Of a DNA stretch of 6,826 nucleotides, positions 5,766 through 6,826 are shown one piece after another. The notes under the pieces are model-generated. The model ran no database searches, was not told where the DNA came from, and worked only from the letters and a program-made list of their open reading frames with translations. A program made the translations under genes and the position numbers. Source of the stretch: Pseudomonadota bacterium (GTDB lineage Bacteria; Desulfobacterota; DSM-4660; Desulfatiglandales; B25-G16); contig DAOVRY010000038.1 of assembly GCA_030633645.1 (NCBI GenBank), positions 1 to 6,826 on the forward strand. Reading direction: 5' to 3'. Positions within the stretch are counted from its first letter, which is position 1; the number at the start of each line of letters is the position of its first letter.

Positions 5766-5921
5766 CCACAACTCCGCCACCTTCAAATCCTCGAGGGAAT
5801 ATCGACGGTGACGGAGTTATCGATATCTTGGTTTTGGTTTTGGTATCAGCAAACTTCAAAAAATCAGGTCCCGTTACCTGGTACTAAAGCGGACCTCGAT
5901 CAAATGGGACCTTTTCCATGA
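5741..5921 (+). pseudogene. Degenerate dockerin-type fragment overlapping the PilZ gene end
   Basis: In the frame after TAA (5738-5740) the DNA reads a proline-rich linker (TTPPPSNPRG) and then NIDGDGVIDIL-VLVLVSANF, the pattern of a dockerin type I EF-hand repeat. The position-12 aspartate of the calcium loop is valine. The frame stops at 5885-5887. A one-base shift restores a second half-repeat, PGTKADLDQMG, ending in TGA at 5919-5921. It lacks a start codon, a ribosome binding site and the N-terminal protein body. It resembles the C-terminal end of an exported dockerin protein like the one encoded next door, so a partial duplication or deletion relic is likely. Confidence 0.65.
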
Positions 5922-5927
5922 AAGGAG
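5922..5927 (+). promoter_or_regulatory. Strong ribosome binding site of the secreted dockerin-type gene
   Basis: AAGGAG lies 6 bases before the ATG at 5934. It is the best Shine-Dalgarno sequence in the window and fixes this start. It begins directly after the stop of the dockerin remnant. Confidence 0.75.
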
Positions 5928-5933
5928 AGCATC

Positions 5934-6494
5934 ATGAACAGGAGAACCCTAAGGCGTTTGGCTATTTTCATGGGGATATTCTCTCTAATCTGCTATTGCA
6001 TTGGTTATGGTCTCCCAAATGCTGACGGGTCCTTGGCCGATGGGAATGGTTGGATGACCGCCCGTATTTGGCTCGAAGGGCGTCAGGATCATAGCGGCGT
6101 TCTGGTGAGCGTCGATGGTTGGCAGCAATTGACTGGAAGTGATGGGCATGTTTTCTTCTTGTTGCCGGAAGGATACCATACCATTACGGTATCTATGAAC
6201 GGATACCTTTATGCCCAAAGAAGATTTGAAGTAAGGCATAACAGACCCGTCGACCTGTCTACCGTGACCCTTTTTGCAGGCGATGCCGATGGCAATCGCC
6301 TCATAGACTTCCTGGACTTCGTCATCGTGCATGCATCCTTTGGTAGTGCCCCTCCCAGTGATCCAAGGGCGGATATCAACGGTGATGGCAGGGTGGATAT
6401 CTTGGATGCGTTGCTCATAGGAGTGAATCTTGGCAGAGAGGCGCCGACCCCATGGGGCGCCTGGGCCTTTCTGGTTGGACACGCGGATTCTTGA
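5934..6494 (+). CDS. Exported protein with beta-sandwich (PEGA-like) and dockerin type I domains
   Basis: This 186-residue protein begins with a signal peptide: arginine-rich start, then a hydrophobic stretch at about 9-26. Residues 42-113 form a small beta domain resembling PEGA or carboxypeptidase-regulatory modules, with GVLVSVDGWQQLTGSDG and LPEGYHTITVSMNGY. Residues 115-169 are a dockerin type I pair. Calcium loop one is D117-x-D119-x-N121 with D128; loop two is D147-x-N149-x-D151-G with D158. Dockerins bind cohesins in cellulosomes, but in many non-cellulolytic bacteria and archaea they serve other extracellular assembly roles; no cohesin is present here. After the dockerin only about 17 residues remain before TGA. 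In the same frame the DNA continues into peptidase-like sequence, so the original protein may have been longer. The start is set by a strong ribosome binding site. Binding partner and substrate are unknown. Confidence 0.8.
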   Translation: MNRRTLRRLAIFMGIFSLICYCIGYGLPNADGSLADGNGWMTARIWLEGRQDHSGVLVSVDGWQQLTGSDGHVFFLLPEGYHTITVSMNGYLYAQRRFEVRHNRPVDLSTVTLFAGDADGNRLIDFLDFVIVHASFGSAPPSDPRADINGDGRVDILDALLIGVNLGREAPTPWGAWAFLVGHADS

Positions 6495-6826
6495 GCCGGA
6501 TGGAGGGTGAGCAGTCCCCTCAGAAACAGCTGGTAGGCAAGCACGGAACGGAAATGGTACAAAGGCCATCCGGAAGAGGATTGGGCCAAAATCACCGGAA
6601 GCAGTTGCGGAGAACATGTCTACGGGGCAGCTGCTGGAGAGGTCATCATCCTGCGTCCGGACCGTGGGAACTACTGCGACATCGCCCATGGTGGAATGGG
6701 ACACAGTGCGAACCGAGTAGTTGTTCAGCAAACAGAAACCTACGCCGACTGGGTGCGAGACTATTACGACTATATGGACGGCTGCGTCACTACCCTCGAC
6801 CTCCTCCTTACATCACCTCCGAAAAC
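6495..6826 (+). pseudogene. Possible M23/LytM-type peptidase domain, interrupted and cut by the window end
   Basis: This lies in the same frame as the dockerin gene, after its TGA (6492-6494). The frame reads GWRVSSPLRNSW, hits TAG (6534-6536), then stays open to the window edge. The second part has WYKGHPEEDWA, where H and D stand as in the HxxxD zinc motif, then CGEHVYGAAAGEVI and RGNYCDIAHGG, the order seen in M23/LytM peptidases that cut peptidoglycan cross-links. The later HxH motif is not recognisable in what follows. There is no start codon or ribosome binding site before the ATG in GGMGH. The best reading is a fused secreted dockerin-peptidase gene broken by two nonsense codons. Suppressed stops or sequence errors remain possible. 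The peptidase assignment is tentative. Confidence 0.4.

Noticed and set aside
5985..6731. A 248-residue minus-strand frame opposite the dockerin gene
   Set aside because: It is antisense to a protein with a clear signal peptide, calcium loops and ribosome binding site. Its own translation shows no domain.
1..6826. CRISPR array
   Set aside because: No regularly spaced direct repeats are present anywhere in the window.

Overview
The window looks like a chromosome segment from a Gram-negative, probably anaerobic bacterium. My best guess is Desulfobacterota-like. This rests on the gene mix: a lone fumarate-reductase-type flavoprotein, a LuxR/CsgD-type regulator beside a PilZ c-di-GMP receptor, and a secreted dockerin-type protein. 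No ribosomal or housekeeping protein is present to fix the taxon. Composition is patchy: 158-1052 is visibly AT-richer than the flavoprotein gene.

Layout, left to right. (1) A complete tRNA-Leu(UAA) with its own promoter (2-130). (2) On the minus strand, a two-gene unit resembling a type IV toxin-antitoxin pair: a small partner gene (819-1052) followed by an AbiEii-type nucleotidyltransferase (158-799), with a good predicted promoter at 1077-1105. Divergent from it lies the C-terminal stub of an unrelated AbiEi-type antitoxin (1185-1385). The tRNA flank therefore holds one intact-looking and one ruined defence/TA module. (3) A minus-strand FAD flavoprotein of the SdhA/FrdA/L-aspartate oxidase superfamily (1596-3161) with a changed active site and no Fe-S partner nearby. 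(4) About 1.1 kb without a convincing gene (3162-4320). It holds the clearest unexplained structure in the window: a 195-bp, nearly wholly palindromic MITE-like element (3802-3996) with 12-bp perfect terminal inverted repeats and flanking TGTA duplications, apparently inserted in an older reading frame. (5) A plus-strand cluster: a LuxR-type regulator with a degenerate receiver domain (4321-5007), a hairpin-rich intergenic region (5008-5399), a PilZ protein (5400-5765), a decayed dockerin fragment overlapping the PilZ 3' end (5741-5921), a secreted dockerin-type protein (5934-6494), and a same-frame continuation that looks like an M23/LytM peptidase domain, cut off by two in-frame stops and running off the window.

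How the parts may work together (inference): the right-hand cluster reads as cell-surface and c-di-GMP-linked functions, with a phosphorylation-independent regulator, a c-di-GMP receptor and an exported calcium-binding protein. The left part is a tRNA-adjacent accessory patch. Decay is widespread (AbiEi stub, dockerin stub, broken M23 domain, MITE insertion), so several genes here are probably remnants of turnover rather than one working system.
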